Assembly (NCBI RefSeq): GCF_900105165.1
Contig: NZ_LT629740.1
Location: 620,001 to 684,000, forward strand
Source: Mucilaginibacter mallensis
Lineage (GTDB): Bacteria > Bacteroidota > Bacteroidia > Sphingobacteriales > Sphingobacteriaceae
Direction of reading: 5' to 3'
DNA length: 64,000 bases
Numbering within the stretch: the first letter of the stretch is position 1; each line of letters starts with the position of its first letter. Positions 16,588-25,765 of this stretch are shown here, piece after piece. The notes beneath the pieces were generated by a model that worked only from the letters and a program-made list of their open reading frames with translations, was not told where the DNA came from and made no database searches. Position numbers and translations under genes: made by a program.

Positions 16588-18225
16588 TTATTGTACATCC
16601 CACCAAACAAGGCCTGTCATAGTGTCCCCTCCGGGTACAGCATTATGCGCGGCAGTGTAGTTAGTTGGGTTGTTGGCAGCCTCAACTGTTGGGTATGGGA
16701 AACGGCGTGGAATAGTACCGTTTGTAGCATTACCAGGGTAAACAACCGGAGTTAAATTAGGGTATCCCAAAGGATTAGCCTTTGATGATGTCCTTCTCCA
16801 GTTACACCATGATTCGTAAAAATCCATCATCGTGTTGGTGAGCTCCCAATATTGCGTATTAATCATATTTAAGCCTGTTTCACCGGCAACGTAAGGGTGA
16901 GCCGCTAAGTAAGTGGCAGCCTGTGCAGGGGTAACAAGTGCTTTTGGATCGTACTCGGTAAGGTAGGTCATGGCAGCTGTAACACCATTTGTATAATGGG
17001 AAGCAGCGCTGCCACCAATACCAAAGCGTTCTGCAGCATCAGCTAATAAAAGCTCAGTTTCGCCATAAGTTAATATAATTGTTGGCGAGCCTAATTGAGT
17101 TAAATAGGTGCTTGGGCATGAGTAATCGCCAAGTGTAGTAAACCCTGGAGCTGAACCTAAGGTTAAGCCTGGTGTACCGCTAAGGTCATAGCCATTTGGT
17201 TGTCCTTTTTGGTCGGCCGGGGTAGCATCACCGGCAGGGGTAGTAGTACCAATTGTATAATTGGTAACTGATATAACAGCTAAACGCGGATCTGGAACCG
17301 GATCGATTGGATCGGTGCGTTTTACTTTACCCTGTAAAATGTCAATAAATCTTTCTGACCATTTCACATATTGGTTTTCCGGGCCGCCTTGTAATACCTG
17401 GCTAACACGGTTAACTGTAGGGCGGCCACCAGTTGGGTCATGTATAAGGAAGGCATCATCGCTATTACCAGTCATTGTTTTACCAACAACTGATTGTACA
17501 ACAGTTTTAGCAGTAGCAGGGTCAACCTTGCTTAAACGCATAGCAACACGCAGTAATAATGAGTTGCCAAAACGTTGCCATTTACCAATGTTGCCACCAT
17601 AAATAGCATCACCAGTAGGTATATCGCCATTTGGATCTAATTTTGAAGTTGCATCCTGTAGTTCAGAAATCAGGCTAGTGTAAATAGCTTGTTGTTTATC
17701 ATAAACCGGGAATAATATTTTACCGTAGTAGCCGTCACCAGCTTGTGAGTAAGGCACATCACCGTACAGATCGGTAATACGTTCAAATATTAAAGCCTTC
17801 ATTATACGGCCTATCTGATGCAAGTTATTGTATTTAGCTACGCCGGTTGTGGTAGTAACCATATCAACAATTGGTTTTACCTGTTCAGCGTAAGCGCCAT
17901 CACCACCACCATCACTTTGCCAGTATGCAGCAAGGTAATCAGGGTTTGATAAGTATTTATCACCTGCCCAATAACCGATTGAAGTTGCTGTACCTTGTAT
18001 CATGTCTGAACAGTATATAAGATCAGCACGCCATGTATCATAGCTAAAATCCTGGCTACCTGTATAATTCAGTTGAGCCGTGGTTAACAAATAATTAGGA
18101 TCAAAATTTGATGCACTAAATGCAGTAGGATCCGTATTTAATTTATCAAAATTCTTGGTGCAACCTGTCGCAAGGAATAGTCCCATTGTTAGCAGGCTGC
18201 TATATGTAATTAATTTCTTTTTCAT
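16588..18225 (-). CDS. SusD-like nutrient-binding outer-membrane lipoprotein (SusD-like_2 type)
   Basis: A 545-residue lipoprotein with lipobox LFLATGC (Cys at residue 22), so it is probably anchored at the outer-membrane surface. The N-terminal FDKLNTDPTAFSASNFDP and the later QIGRIMKALIFERITDLYGDVPYSQA are typical of the SusD/RagB-like group that pairs with SusC. It starts 21 nt after the SusC stop, in one operon under the ROK regulator. No glycoside hydrolase is in this operon; the convergent GH105 is the only nearby enzyme. The ligand is unknown. Confidence 0.88.
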   Translation of the reverse strand: MKKKLITYSSLLTMGLFLATGCTKNFDKLNTDPTAFSASNFDPNYLLTTAQLNYTGSQDFSYDTWRADLIYCSDMIQGTATSIGYWAGDKYLSNPDYLAAYWQSDGGGDGAYAEQVKPIVDMVTTTTGVAKYNNLHQIGRIMKALIFERITDLYGDVPYSQAGDGYYGKILFPVYDKQQAIYTSLISELQDATSKLDPNGDIPTGDAIYGGNIGKWQRFGNSLLLRVAMRLSKVDPATAKTVVQSVVGKTMTGNSDDAFLIHDPTGGRPTVNRVSQVLQGGPENQYVKWSERFIDILQGKVKRTDPIDPVPDPRLAVISVTNYTIGTTTPAGDATPADQKGQPNGYDLSGTPGLTLGSAPGFTTLGDYSCPSTYLTQLGSPTIILTYGETELLLADAAERFGIGGSAASHYTNGVTAAMTYLTEYDPKALVTPAQAATYLAAHPYVAGETGLNMINTQYWELTNTMMDFYESWCNWRRTSSKANPLGYPNLTPVVYPGNATNGTIPRRFPYPTVEAANNPTNYTAAHNAVPGGDTMTGLVWWDVQ

Positions 18226-18246
18226 TTTAATTAAGATTAATCGTTA

Positions 18247-21200
18247 CTAAAATTTAACATTCAGGCTTAATCCAAATGTTCTGGTAGGTAATTGATCACC
18301 TAACTGCAAACCTTGAGATAGGGTTCCATAGCTCGACTCCGGATCAATATCAGTGGTTTTCTTCATGATGTAAAACAAGTTACGGCCAACCAGGCTAAGG
18401 TTTATGCCCTGTATCTTGTTGTTAAACATGGATGCCGGGAAGTTGTAACCTAAAGTGATCTGACGGAATTTGATATAACTGTCGTTTTGAACAAACTGAC
18501 CTGAAACATTATTAGCAAGTGTAGTATAATAAGTTTCAGCAGTTGTTTTGTCGCCCGGGCCAAATCCTGTTTCACGGCCAGGTAAAGTAGCTTTACTTAA
18601 ACCGTTGTAGTAAGCATAATATTCATCACCGGCAAATATTTTACCACCTAATTTAGTATCGATCAGGAATGAAAGATCGAAATTTTTGTACTTGAAGTCG
18701 TTGCTGAAACCACCGCTCCATGGGCCATAAGCCGATCCGTAATTTTTTAAGGCACCTTGTACAGGAATGCCTGTGGTCGGATCAACTACAATGTTGCCTG
18801 AAGCATCGCGTTTGTAATCGAATGCCTGAACCTGGTCAGCAGCCATGCCAACTACGTCGGTAGTAAAACCAACTGCGGTACGTGAATAGGCCACCGGTAA
18901 AGAAGATTGACCTGCTGCTAATGCTACAACAGTATTAGCATTATAAGCAAAATTTACTGATGATGTCCAGGTAAAGTCCTTCATTTTTACAGGAACACCA
19001 GTTACTAAAACTTCCCATCCTTTATTTCTGATTTTACCAATATTTAATACGGCGCCCTGGTAGCCTGATGTTATAGATGCAGGAGCTGTTATGATCTCAT
19101 CTTTAGATAATTTGTTGTACCAGGTTACATCAAAGTTTAAACGGCTGTTAAGCGTATGTAACTCTGTACCAATTTCAAGTTCACTTGCATCTGATGGTTT
19201 AAGATCGCTGTTAGGCGTTGCAGTGTTGGTAATTATACCTAATGGCATGCCGTTTAATTGTACAGGCGAAAGGCCATAATTTAGTAAAGTTTGATATGGC
19301 GTTTGTGTTGTACCACCTACATTTGCCCAACCAGCTCTGATCTTACCAAAGTCAAGCCAGGTAGGTTTCCACAATTCAGTAAATACGAATGAACCGCTAA
19401 CTGAAGGGTATAGGATGCTTAATTTATTATTTGGTGATTCAGATGACGCTATTGTTGAAAACCAATCTGAACGGGCAGAACCTTCTATATAAATAAGTGA
19501 TTTATATGATAGAGCCAACGTTCCGTAAAGAGAATTGATATCTGATTTGTCATCAGCATAAGCGATTGATTTTGATTTGGTATTGCTTATGGTATATACA
19601 TAAGGTATTACAAAACCTACACCAGATTCTGTTGTTGATTCGATCCTTTGTTTTTCAATATTTCCGCCAACGTTAGGGGTGATAGTGAAATCATGTATTT
19701 TAAAATCTTTACCAATAAGGAAATCTGTATTAAATTCACCTACATTATCAAATGTTTCGCCCAAATTTTGATTTGCCTGCGCATAATAGCCTGTACCATT
19801 AGGTACAATATTAGTATAGCGCTCAGTGTAATAATCTTCACCAATACGTACCTGCGCAAATAAGCCATTATCGAAAGTGTAACGCACGCTTGCTGAACCT
19901 ATTATACGGTTACGGCTGCTGTTATTAACAAATTGTTGTGCTGCAAACCATGGGTTAGTAGCGTAGTTGTTATTTGCAAATAAAAGCTCGTTGCCAAGCG
20001 CGGCTCCGGTGTATCCGTTCTGAATGTCCTGGCTGGTTACAGTACCTTTGCTGCCAGGGTTCAGGTTGTTTACGTTTACGCTGGTTGGTAAAAACAATAG
20101 CTGGTAAGCAGAGTTACCCGCACCGTCGCCCAATATTGGCCTGTTGGTTGCAGCGTCATTGGTAAAGTTAACATGCGCGTCAACCATTAATCTTTTAATC
20201 GGACTAAAGTTCCCTCCAAAGTTGAAAGTCCTTCTGTCATAACCCGAGTTAGGTGTCGGGGCTTCATTATGAAGATCACTTGCCGAAAAACGAAATGCGC
20301 CAAGGTCATATGCTTTACCAAAAGCAACGGTGTTTGTAAATGTGCTTCCTGTGCGATAGAACTCGTCAAAATTATTTTTTTGTGCCACATAAGGACGGGC
20401 TACGCCGTCAAATTGCATAACATTTGATCCGTCTAATTTAGCACCCCAGCTACTGTTACCTGCATTAAATGCAGCTGTAGGCGTAGTCGGTTTTACACCT
20501 TGTGCACCATTACCATATTCATATTGGTAATCAGTAGGGTTAATTACGTTGTCTGCCTGGTAATTTGAGTTAAATTCAACAGTACCTTTGCTGCTGCCTG
20601 TTTTTGTGGTGATCAATACAACGCCAAATTTTGCTCTTGCGCCATACAGCGCAGATGCTGCCGCACCTTTAAGGATCGATATGGTTTCAATATCATCGGG
20701 GTTGATGTTACCGATACCGTCGCCCTGGTCTGGTGAGTTTGAATATTCACCGCCGCCATTCATTGATAAACCTACAATTTGGGTATTGTCAATATTGTTC
20801 ATTGGAATACCATTGATTACATACAAAGGCTGGTTAAAACCAGTTACACTTGCTGCACCACGAATGTTGATGTTTACAGATGAAGCCGGGCCACCTGATA
20901 TGGTACTAACGTTAACACCAGCAACTTTACCTTCTAATGAATTGGCAAAGTTTACCTCACGTGCTGTAGTTAGTTCGCTTCCCTTTACTTCACTAACTGA
21001 ATAACCTAAAGCTTTACGTTCTTTTTTAATACCTAAAGCGGTAACTACAACTTCGCTTAGTTGTTTTGAATCTTCATCAAGTTCGACAGTTAAAGAGTTT
21101 GTTGTTACAGTTACTTCTTTTCTAATATAACCGATATAGCTGAATACCAGCACCTGTCCGGGATCTGCCGAAAGGCTGAATGCACCTTTTATATCAGTTT

Positions 21201-21423
21201 GGGTGCCTGTTGAGGTACCTTTGATGGTTACAGTAACACCGGCCAGCGGTTGTCCTGATGCATCACGTACAAAACCTTTTATAGTAAAGGCTTTGTTATC
21301 ACCCAAATGCCGTACTTGTACGGTGGTGATACGGTTATTAGCCATGCTGTTTACTTTGGTAAGGCCATTAGCCCCCAGTGCAACACATGGTAATAATAAA
21401 ATTATTGGTAATATTTTTTTCAT
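18247..21423 (-). CDS. SusC/RagA-type TonB-dependent outer-membrane transporter
   Basis: A 1058-residue outer-membrane protein. It has a signal peptide, a carboxypeptidase-regulatory-like beta domain at about residues 47-115 (KGFVRDASGQPLAGVTVTIKG), a TonB-box-like stretch (QLSEVVVTALGI), a plug domain (LEGKVAGVNVSTISGGPAS; PLYVINGIPMNN) and a long beta barrel ending in LSLNVKF with the usual terminal aromatic residue. It lacks an N-terminal STN domain, so it is not expected to signal to an anti-sigma factor, which fits regulation by the ROK protein next to it. It works with the downstream SusD as an import pair. Confidence 0.92.
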   Translation of the reverse strand: MKKILPIILLLPCVALGANGLTKVNSMANNRITTVQVRHLGDNKAFTIKGFVRDASGQPLAGVTVTIKGTSTGTQTDIKGAFSLSADPGQVLVFSYIGYIRKEVTVTTNSLTVELDEDSKQLSEVVVTALGIKKERKALGYSVSEVKGSELTTAREVNFANSLEGKVAGVNVSTISGGPASSVNINIRGAASVTGFNQPLYVINGIPMNNIDNTQIVGLSMNGGGEYSNSPDQGDGIGNINPDDIETISILKGAAASALYGARAKFGVVLITTKTGSSKGTVEFNSNYQADNVINPTDYQYEYGNGAQGVKPTTPTAAFNAGNSSWGAKLDGSNVMQFDGVARPYVAQKNNFDEFYRTGSTFTNTVAFGKAYDLGAFRFSASDLHNEAPTPNSGYDRRTFNFGGNFSPIKRLMVDAHVNFTNDAATNRPILGDGAGNSAYQLLFLPTSVNVNNLNPGSKGTVTSQDIQNGYTGAALGNELLFANNNYATNPWFAAQQFVNNSSRNRIIGSASVRYTFDNGLFAQVRIGEDYYTERYTNIVPNGTGYYAQANQNLGETFDNVGEFNTDFLIGKDFKIHDFTITPNVGGNIEKQRIESTTESGVGFVIPYVYTISNTKSKSIAYADDKSDINSLYGTLALSYKSLIYIEGSARSDWFSTIASSESPNNKLSILYPSVSGSFVFTELWKPTWLDFGKIRAGWANVGGTTQTPYQTLLNYGLSPVQLNGMPLGIITNTATPNSDLKPSDASELEIGTELHTLNSRLNFDVTWYNKLSKDEIITAPASITSGYQGAVLNIGKIRNKGWEVLVTGVPVKMKDFTWTSSVNFAYNANTVVALAAGQSSLPVAYSRTAVGFTTDVVGMAADQVQAFDYKRDASGNIVVDPTTGIPVQGALKNYGSAYGPWSGGFSNDFKYKNFDLSFLIDTKLGGKIFAGDEYYAYYNGLSKATLPGRETGFGPGDKTTAETYYTTLANNVSGQFVQNDSYIKFRQITLGYNFPASMFNNKIQGINLSLVGRNLFYIMKKTTDIDPESSYGTLSQGLQLGDQLPTRTFGLSLNVKF

Positions 21424-21464
21424 TTTTAAATTGAATTAGTTTGTATTAATAGTTGTTTGAGTTG

Positions 21465-22712
21465 TTAGTTTTTCATTGTTTTTTCCATACTTGATTGATT
21501 TGTGGTGATTAAATGGTTCTTTATTTCTTTGTCAAAATTTTCCATTACTAATACGGCAGCGCCAATTAGTTCGGCATTAAAACCCAGGTCTGATATGAGC
21601 AGCTCGGTGCTGTTTGCCAGGCGTGGTATGCAATATTTATTTAAAGCCTGTTGTATTGGTGCCAGTAAGATTTTCCCAACCACGGCGCCCCTGCCGCTTA
21701 GTACTATGCTGGCCGGGTTCATGATGTGGATGAGGATAGCCAGCGCCTTACCAATTTTATAGCCGGCATCTGAAAGCAGTTCTATAGCAAACTGGTCACC
21801 GCTGTTGGCAGCTTCCATGATGGCATCCCCCACCATTTTTGATTGGGCGATGTTGATGTTCTTTAAGCTGGATATGTTTCCTTTTTTTATGCCTCTTATG
21901 GCTTTTTCGGCAACCACGAGCATTGATGCCTCAGCCTCGAGGCAACCACGTTTGCCGCAAGTGCAAAGTGCGCCATCTTCTGATAGTGGGATATGGCTGA
22001 ACTCACCCGCAAAGCCATTATGGCCCCGGTAGATCTCGCCGTTTATGATCATACCCAAACCAATACCCCAACCCAGGTTTATAACCATTACATCCTTGCG
22101 TGCTTTGGCAATCCCGAATTTTTGTTCGGCGAGAGCTATCAAACTGGAGTCGTTATCAATATAAGTAGGTATCCCGGTTTTAATGGTGATCACTTGGGTT
22201 AAGCTTTGATCGCCCGATTCCATATAAGTGAAGTTTACACCCTCGATTGAATTGATAAAGCCGGGCATGCCAATACCTGTCCCTGCAATTTTATCTTTTG
22301 GTATACCTGTGGTGTTGATATAGCTGTTGATATGCCCGATTAGTGTAGCCAGGGCATGCGGATTATTTAATAACTTAAGATCGCACACGGCTATATCGGC
22401 AACAGGCCGGTTTACCAGATCAACCATTTGGATACGGGTTGATAACTGATCCATTGCCACGGTAAGGATATACATGGCCTCGGGCCTTATAGAATAAACC
22501 AATGGCCTGCGGCCCCCGCTTGATGGTGCATAACCGTTTTCAATTACAAAACCTTCATCAATCAGTTCATTAACCGCTTTAGATATGGATGGAACACTTT
22601 TGTCGAAAAGTTCACTAAGGTCAGCACATGATAAGGCCTTGTCGAAATAAAGGCGCTTAACGATCATGTTCTTTAGTTCAGTACTTTTAACAAATTTTGG
22701 TTTAAGTTCCAT
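21465..22712 (-). CDS. ROK-family transcriptional regulator (NagC/XylR-like)
   Basis: A 415-residue protein. The N-terminal winged helix-turn-helix is at about residues 10-60 (ALSCADLSELFDKSVPSISK). The ROK sugar-kinase-like domain follows with GTGIGMPGF, VINLGWGIGLGMI and the zinc site GALCTCGKRGCLEAEAS. Such proteins repress or activate sugar-uptake genes in response to a sugar ligand. The gene is the first of an operon with SusC and SusD (41 nt gap), so it probably controls its own operon. A good Bacteroidetes promoter precedes it (22742-22772). Confidence 0.88.
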   Translation of the reverse strand: MELKPKFVKSTELKNMIVKRLYFDKALSCADLSELFDKSVPSISKAVNELIDEGFVIENGYAPSSGGRRPLVYSIRPEAMYILTVAMDQLSTRIQMVDLVNRPVADIAVCDLKLLNNPHALATLIGHINSYINTTGIPKDKIAGTGIGMPGFINSIEGVNFTYMESGDQSLTQVITIKTGIPTYIDNDSSLIALAEQKFGIAKARKDVMVINLGWGIGLGMIINGEIYRGHNGFAGEFSHIPLSEDGALCTCGKRGCLEAEASMLVVAEKAIRGIKKGNISSLKNINIAQSKMVGDAIMEAANSGDQFAIELLSDAGYKIGKALAILIHIMNPASIVLSGRGAVVGKILLAPIQQALNKYCIPRLANSTELLISDLGFNAELIGAAVLVMENFDKEIKNHLITTNQSSMEKTMKN

Positions 22713-22741
22713 TGAATACGCAGATTAAGATTTTGGTTTAA

Positions 22742-22772
22742 CAAACTTAATTAAAATAAAATCACAAATCAA
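22742..22772 (-). promoter_or_regulatory. Predicted Bacteroidetes promoter for the ROK-SusC-SusD operon
   Basis: On the minus strand a TTG at 22772-22770 is followed after 20 nt by TAAGTTTG (22749-22742), a full match to the TAnnTTTG -7 consensus, 29 nt before the ATG. The rest of the gap (22773-23148) is very AT-rich and I see no gene or repeat in it. Confidence 0.65.
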
Positions 22773-23148
22773 AATACTTATTAAAATAATTTAATAAGTA
22801 TAAATAGTTATGAAAGTATCCTTATTTTTTATTGAACTTAACGTTAGATGAAATTTTTTTACTAGAAGATAATTAAATATCATATAAAGTGCTTTTTGCA
22901 CCTAATAATGTTTGGTTGACAGGTATAATTAGGAAATAAAAAATGGATGTATTTGCGACTATATTTTTTGCAGTGAGCAGTTTACCGTCGTATTTTATTA
23001 AATAATTATGCTGATAATCAAATTTTGTGATCTATTTCTTTTTAAAAATTAAGAAATGGATAACAAAAGATTAGGTTGATCATTTAGATGGTGAGAAATT
23101 TGCTTATGTATCTGCAAAATGTGATTATAAATGATGCTAAAACGTGAT

Positions 23149-23186
23149 TAATGCAAAAAGCCTCAATTTTGAGGCTTTTTGCATTA
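23149..23186 (-). terminator. Intrinsic terminator downstream of the monooxygenase gene
   Basis: An 18-bp perfect palindrome (arms 23149-23166 and 23169-23186) carries AAAAAGCCTC and GAGGCTTTTT, giving U-tracts on both strands. It lies 45 nt past the stop of the leftward monooxygenase gene. Confidence 0.85.
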
Positions 23187-23230
23187 AAATATGTGGCTGA
23201 CTATTATATTTTAGTCAAAATCAATCTTTT

Positions 23231-24373
23231 TTAACCGAAAACATTAATAAGGAAAGTAATTGCATCCGGCGAGTGCAATGCAGCCGTTGATTCCAGCGTG
23301 TCCCTTGCAGTTTCAGAAGCTCTTGCGCGCATCTGTTTTTCATAAGCTGCAATGGCTGCTTGTGTGTCAGCGAAATTTTCGCTGACAAGGCATCTGCTTA
23401 ATTCCAATGCATCTAGCATGGCCATATTTACACCTTCACCTGCATATGGGGGCATCAGGTGGGCTGCATCACCCAGCATAGTAAGATTAGGCAAAGCCTC
23501 CCAGGTTTGGTCGGGAGGCATACAATATTGCGGGCGGGCCACAAAAGCCGAGCTTGAGTTTTCAAAAAGTTCAAGCCATGAGCTATCCCAACCTGCATAT
23601 TCTTGTTTAAACCAGGCAAGTACCTGCGCTTTGTCAGTAAAGTCTATCCCGCATTCGCGGCTCCAGTTCTCTTCCTTTTTAAAGCCGGGATAAAACACCA
23701 GGCTGCCATCGCCCTTTGAGCTCACAATTAATGATTGCTCATTGCCCATGGCAAATATCTTTCCGCCATTTAATAGCTTATGTATTTTGGGGCTTTCAGT
23801 TTCAGAATTATATACCGCTCCTTCAATTGCCGTAACACCCACATAAAATGGCTTAATAGGCGTGATGTAAGGGCGCAGCTTTGAGTTTGCCCCATCTGCT
23901 GCGATCACCAGATCAGCAGTTACAGACGTGTCGTTTTTAAACTCCAGTTTCCAGCCATCGTTATGCGGCGACATGGTTAAAAACTGACTGTCCCATACAA
24001 GCGTACCGGGTTGCAATGATTCCAGCAGGATCTTTTGCAATGGCCCCCGGTCAATCTCCGGGCGCGATCGGTCGGTCTGTTCGTTGGCATGGTCATCATA
24101 TACCACATTTGCATTCATATCTGCAATACGCATTTTATCTGCTTCGGGGCGGTAATTTGCCATAAAGGCATCCATTAATCCGGCCTCACGCAATGCTGCC
24201 AAACCCGATTCCTCATGCAGATCCAGCGTAGCGCCTTTTGGACGGGCGTCTTTATCAGCATCCCGTTCATAAACCCTTACATCTGCGCCATTCATTTGTA
24301 AAAGCCTGGCAAGCGTTAAACCGCCCGGCCCTGCGCCAACAATGGCTATTTTTTTATTTTTAATAGCGTTCAT
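23231..24373 (-). CDS. FAD-dependent monooxygenase, Tet(X)-like
   Basis: A 380-residue cytoplasmic flavoprotein. The FAD-binding GxGxxG is at residues 13-18 (IVGAGPGGLTLARLLQ), followed by VRVYERD, and GATLDLHEESG matches the GGTLDLHKGSG stretch of Tet(X) in shape and position. The second FAD motif GDAAHLMPPYAGEGVNMAM is also close to Tet(X). Length matches the family (about 380-390). Tet(X) enzymes hydroxylate and inactivate tetracyclines, but many chromosomal homologues of the wider class A group act on other aromatics, so tetracycline activity is only a possibility. It lies 11 nt after a tetR-type gene in one operon. Confidence 0.8.
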   Translation of the reverse strand: MNAIKNKKIAIVGAGPGGLTLARLLQMNGADVRVYERDADKDARPKGATLDLHEESGLAALREAGLMDAFMANYRPEADKMRIADMNANVVYDDHANEQTDRSRPEIDRGPLQKILLESLQPGTLVWDSQFLTMSPHNDGWKLEFKNDTSVTADLVIAADGANSKLRPYITPIKPFYVGVTAIEGAVYNSETESPKIHKLLNGGKIFAMGNEQSLIVSSKGDGSLVFYPGFKKEENWSRECGIDFTDKAQVLAWFKQEYAGWDSSWLELFENSSSAFVARPQYCMPPDQTWEALPNLTMLGDAAHLMPPYAGEGVNMAMLDALELSRCLVSENFADTQAAIAAYEKQMRARASETARDTLESTAALHSPDAITFLINVFG

Positions 24374-24384
24374 TTGTTTAAATT

Positions 24385-24981
24385 TTATTTTAATATCCCT
24401 TTTACCACTGCCTCGCAGTAGGCTAAAAGTGTTTCTTCTGTTATGATTTGTTTTGGTCTGTTCATGTAATCAAAATATTCATTTACCAGCTCAATTATGG
24501 GAGAGAACAATAATGCCCTGAGTACCTCATGAGGAAAATCCTTAATTATGCCGGCTGCAATATTGAGCTCCAGAAACTGATGTATCGGGCCAAAGAAATC
24601 ACCTTCTTTAATGTTTTTTTCCTGATACGCTTTATTTAATAGTGGGGAAGATTTTCCATATTGAATCAAAGCGAAAGCATGCCGGTTGTTTTTAAGATAC
24701 CCGAAGCCGTTCATCCATAGTTTTTTTACACCTTCGGCAAAGTCCGCATCAGGGTTAAAGTTTTCCAGCACCGCCTTTTCATAAGCACTTAATACTTCTT
24801 CAATAAACAGCTTTATTAAAAGGTCTTCTTTGTTTTCGTATTTTATGTAGATAGTACGCGGGGATATATTGGCAGCTTTGGCAAGTTTTTGCATGGTCAG
24901 ATTTTCTAATCCTTCTTCAGCAATAATTTGTAAAGCTATGGTACGGATGGCTTGCTCTTTTTCTAAATTTTTTGGCCTCAT
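24385..24981 (-). CDS. TetR/AcrR-family transcriptional regulator
   Basis: A 198-residue regulator with a TetR helix-turn-helix at about residues 25-50 (LTMQKLAKAANISPRTIYIKYENKEDLL) and a helical C-terminal ligand-binding domain. It precedes the monooxygenase gene by 11 nt, so a shared substrate-inducible operon is likely, with the enzyme's substrate or product as effector. A 24-bp palindrome over a TATATTTG box (25224-25252) is a candidate operator, about 250 nt upstream, and the intervening DNA is a family B repeat. Confidence 0.85.
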   Translation of the reverse strand: MRPKNLEKEQAIRTIALQIIAEEGLENLTMQKLAKAANISPRTIYIKYENKEDLLIKLFIEEVLSAYEKAVLENFNPDADFAEGVKKLWMNGFGYLKNNRHAFALIQYGKSSPLLNKAYQEKNIKEGDFFGPIHQFLELNIAAGIIKDFPHEVLRALLFSPIIELVNEYFDYMNRPKQIITEETLLAYCEAVVKGILK

Positions 24982-25014
24982 GGTTACTGTATGATCTTTT
25001 TTGTTCCTGTAAGA

Positions 25015-25204
25015 ACCATAGGTGTTCGAAATATGTATTTTCTTTCAATAATATCGCGTAGGGTGTCATGCTGAGGCTCTCGAAGCATGTGCGTTGGCAT
25101 CACCAACTATGCATTAACGGTTATGCATTAACGTAAAGGCCTTTGCCCGCATACTTCGAGTGCCTCAATATGACCCTCTTTATTACCTCTCCGATACCTA
25201 TGGT
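25015..25204. repeat. Intergenic repeat, family B copy 3
   Basis: The ends ACCATAGGT (25015-25023) and ACCTATGGT (25196-25204) are inverted repeats, and the core holds TGTCATGCTGAGG, TCGAAGCATG and CATACTTCGAGTGCCTCA as in copies 1 and 2. It also has an internal duplication of TATGCATTAACG (about 25107-25132). It lies in the leader of the tetR-monooxygenase operon. Confidence 0.7.
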
Positions 25205-25223
25205 GTAATATCAAATAATAAAA

Positions 25224-25252
25224 CAAATATAAGTAAATGTTTATTTACTTAT
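25224..25252 (-). promoter_or_regulatory. Candidate TetR operator overlapping a -7 promoter box
   Basis: A 24-bp palindrome (25229-25252) has perfect 10-bp arms ATAAGTAAAT and ATTTACTTAT with a 4-nt centre. On the minus strand it runs into TATATTTG (25231-25224), a perfect TAnnTTTG box. No TTG at the right distance was found. The position upstream of tetR suggests autoregulation. Confidence 0.5.
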
Positions 25253-25438
25253 AAAAATAAAATATTTGTTGATATACTGATGACAATTGAATAGATGAAG
25301 TTTGGAGTCCCAAAGTGCATAGGTACGGGATACAGATGCTTCTCTTTCCCGGGCTATACCCTTTTAATGCCTAAAGCAGGGGACAAGAAAGGAACACCAG
25401 CGCATATGCGACAGCATAAAAAGCTTATGAACTCCGTC

Positions 25439-25621
25439 TTAAAAAAATAACGGCCCGTGGCTGCTGCCAAAAGGAAACTTATTAGTCCTCCCGTGTGTAT
25501 GGTGATCACATATTTTATGATCCCGGTACATTTTTTGGTTTGGGTTTTGGAAGGACTGCGATTCTGAGCTACTAGTTTCAGTCTTATCAGGCTGAGAAAC
25601 TAAAGTAATTTTCTTCTTCAT
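25439..25621 (-). CDS. Small hypothetical protein (60 aa)
   Basis: The ORF begins with ATG at 25621, preceded by AGGAGA about 8 nt upstream, an unusually good ribosome-binding site for this phylum. The product starts MKKKITLV and is hydrophilic, rich in Ser, Gln and His (DHKICDHHTHGRTN could bind a metal). No family is recognised. The ORF lies alone between repeats and nhaA. A 51-codon ORF on the other strand (25295-25450) overlaps its end by 12 nt and is less convincing. The start signal is the main support for it being real. Confidence 0.4.
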   Translation of the reverse strand: MKKKITLVSQPDKTETSSSESQSFQNPNQKMYRDHKICDHHTHGRTNKFPFGSSHGPLFF

Positions 25622-25765
25622 GGCGACTTCTCCTGAATTTTAAGGGTTTAGAGCAATTGGTATATAAAGATAAGTATAAAACAGGCTCATTTGCAAGTAG
25701 TTTGTGAAGAAAAATTTGCTATGAATAAGATGGTTGATTTTGCTGTGAGATGGATAAAATATAGC

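Noticed and set aside
23231..24373. Naming the monooxygenase gene tet(X)
   Set aside because: Motifs match but sequence divergence is considerable and substrate cannot be deduced, so no gene symbol is given.
25295..25450. 51-codon + strand ORF opposite the 60-aa ORF
   Set aside because: No ribosome-binding site, no recognisable family; kept only as a note in the findings, not as a gene.
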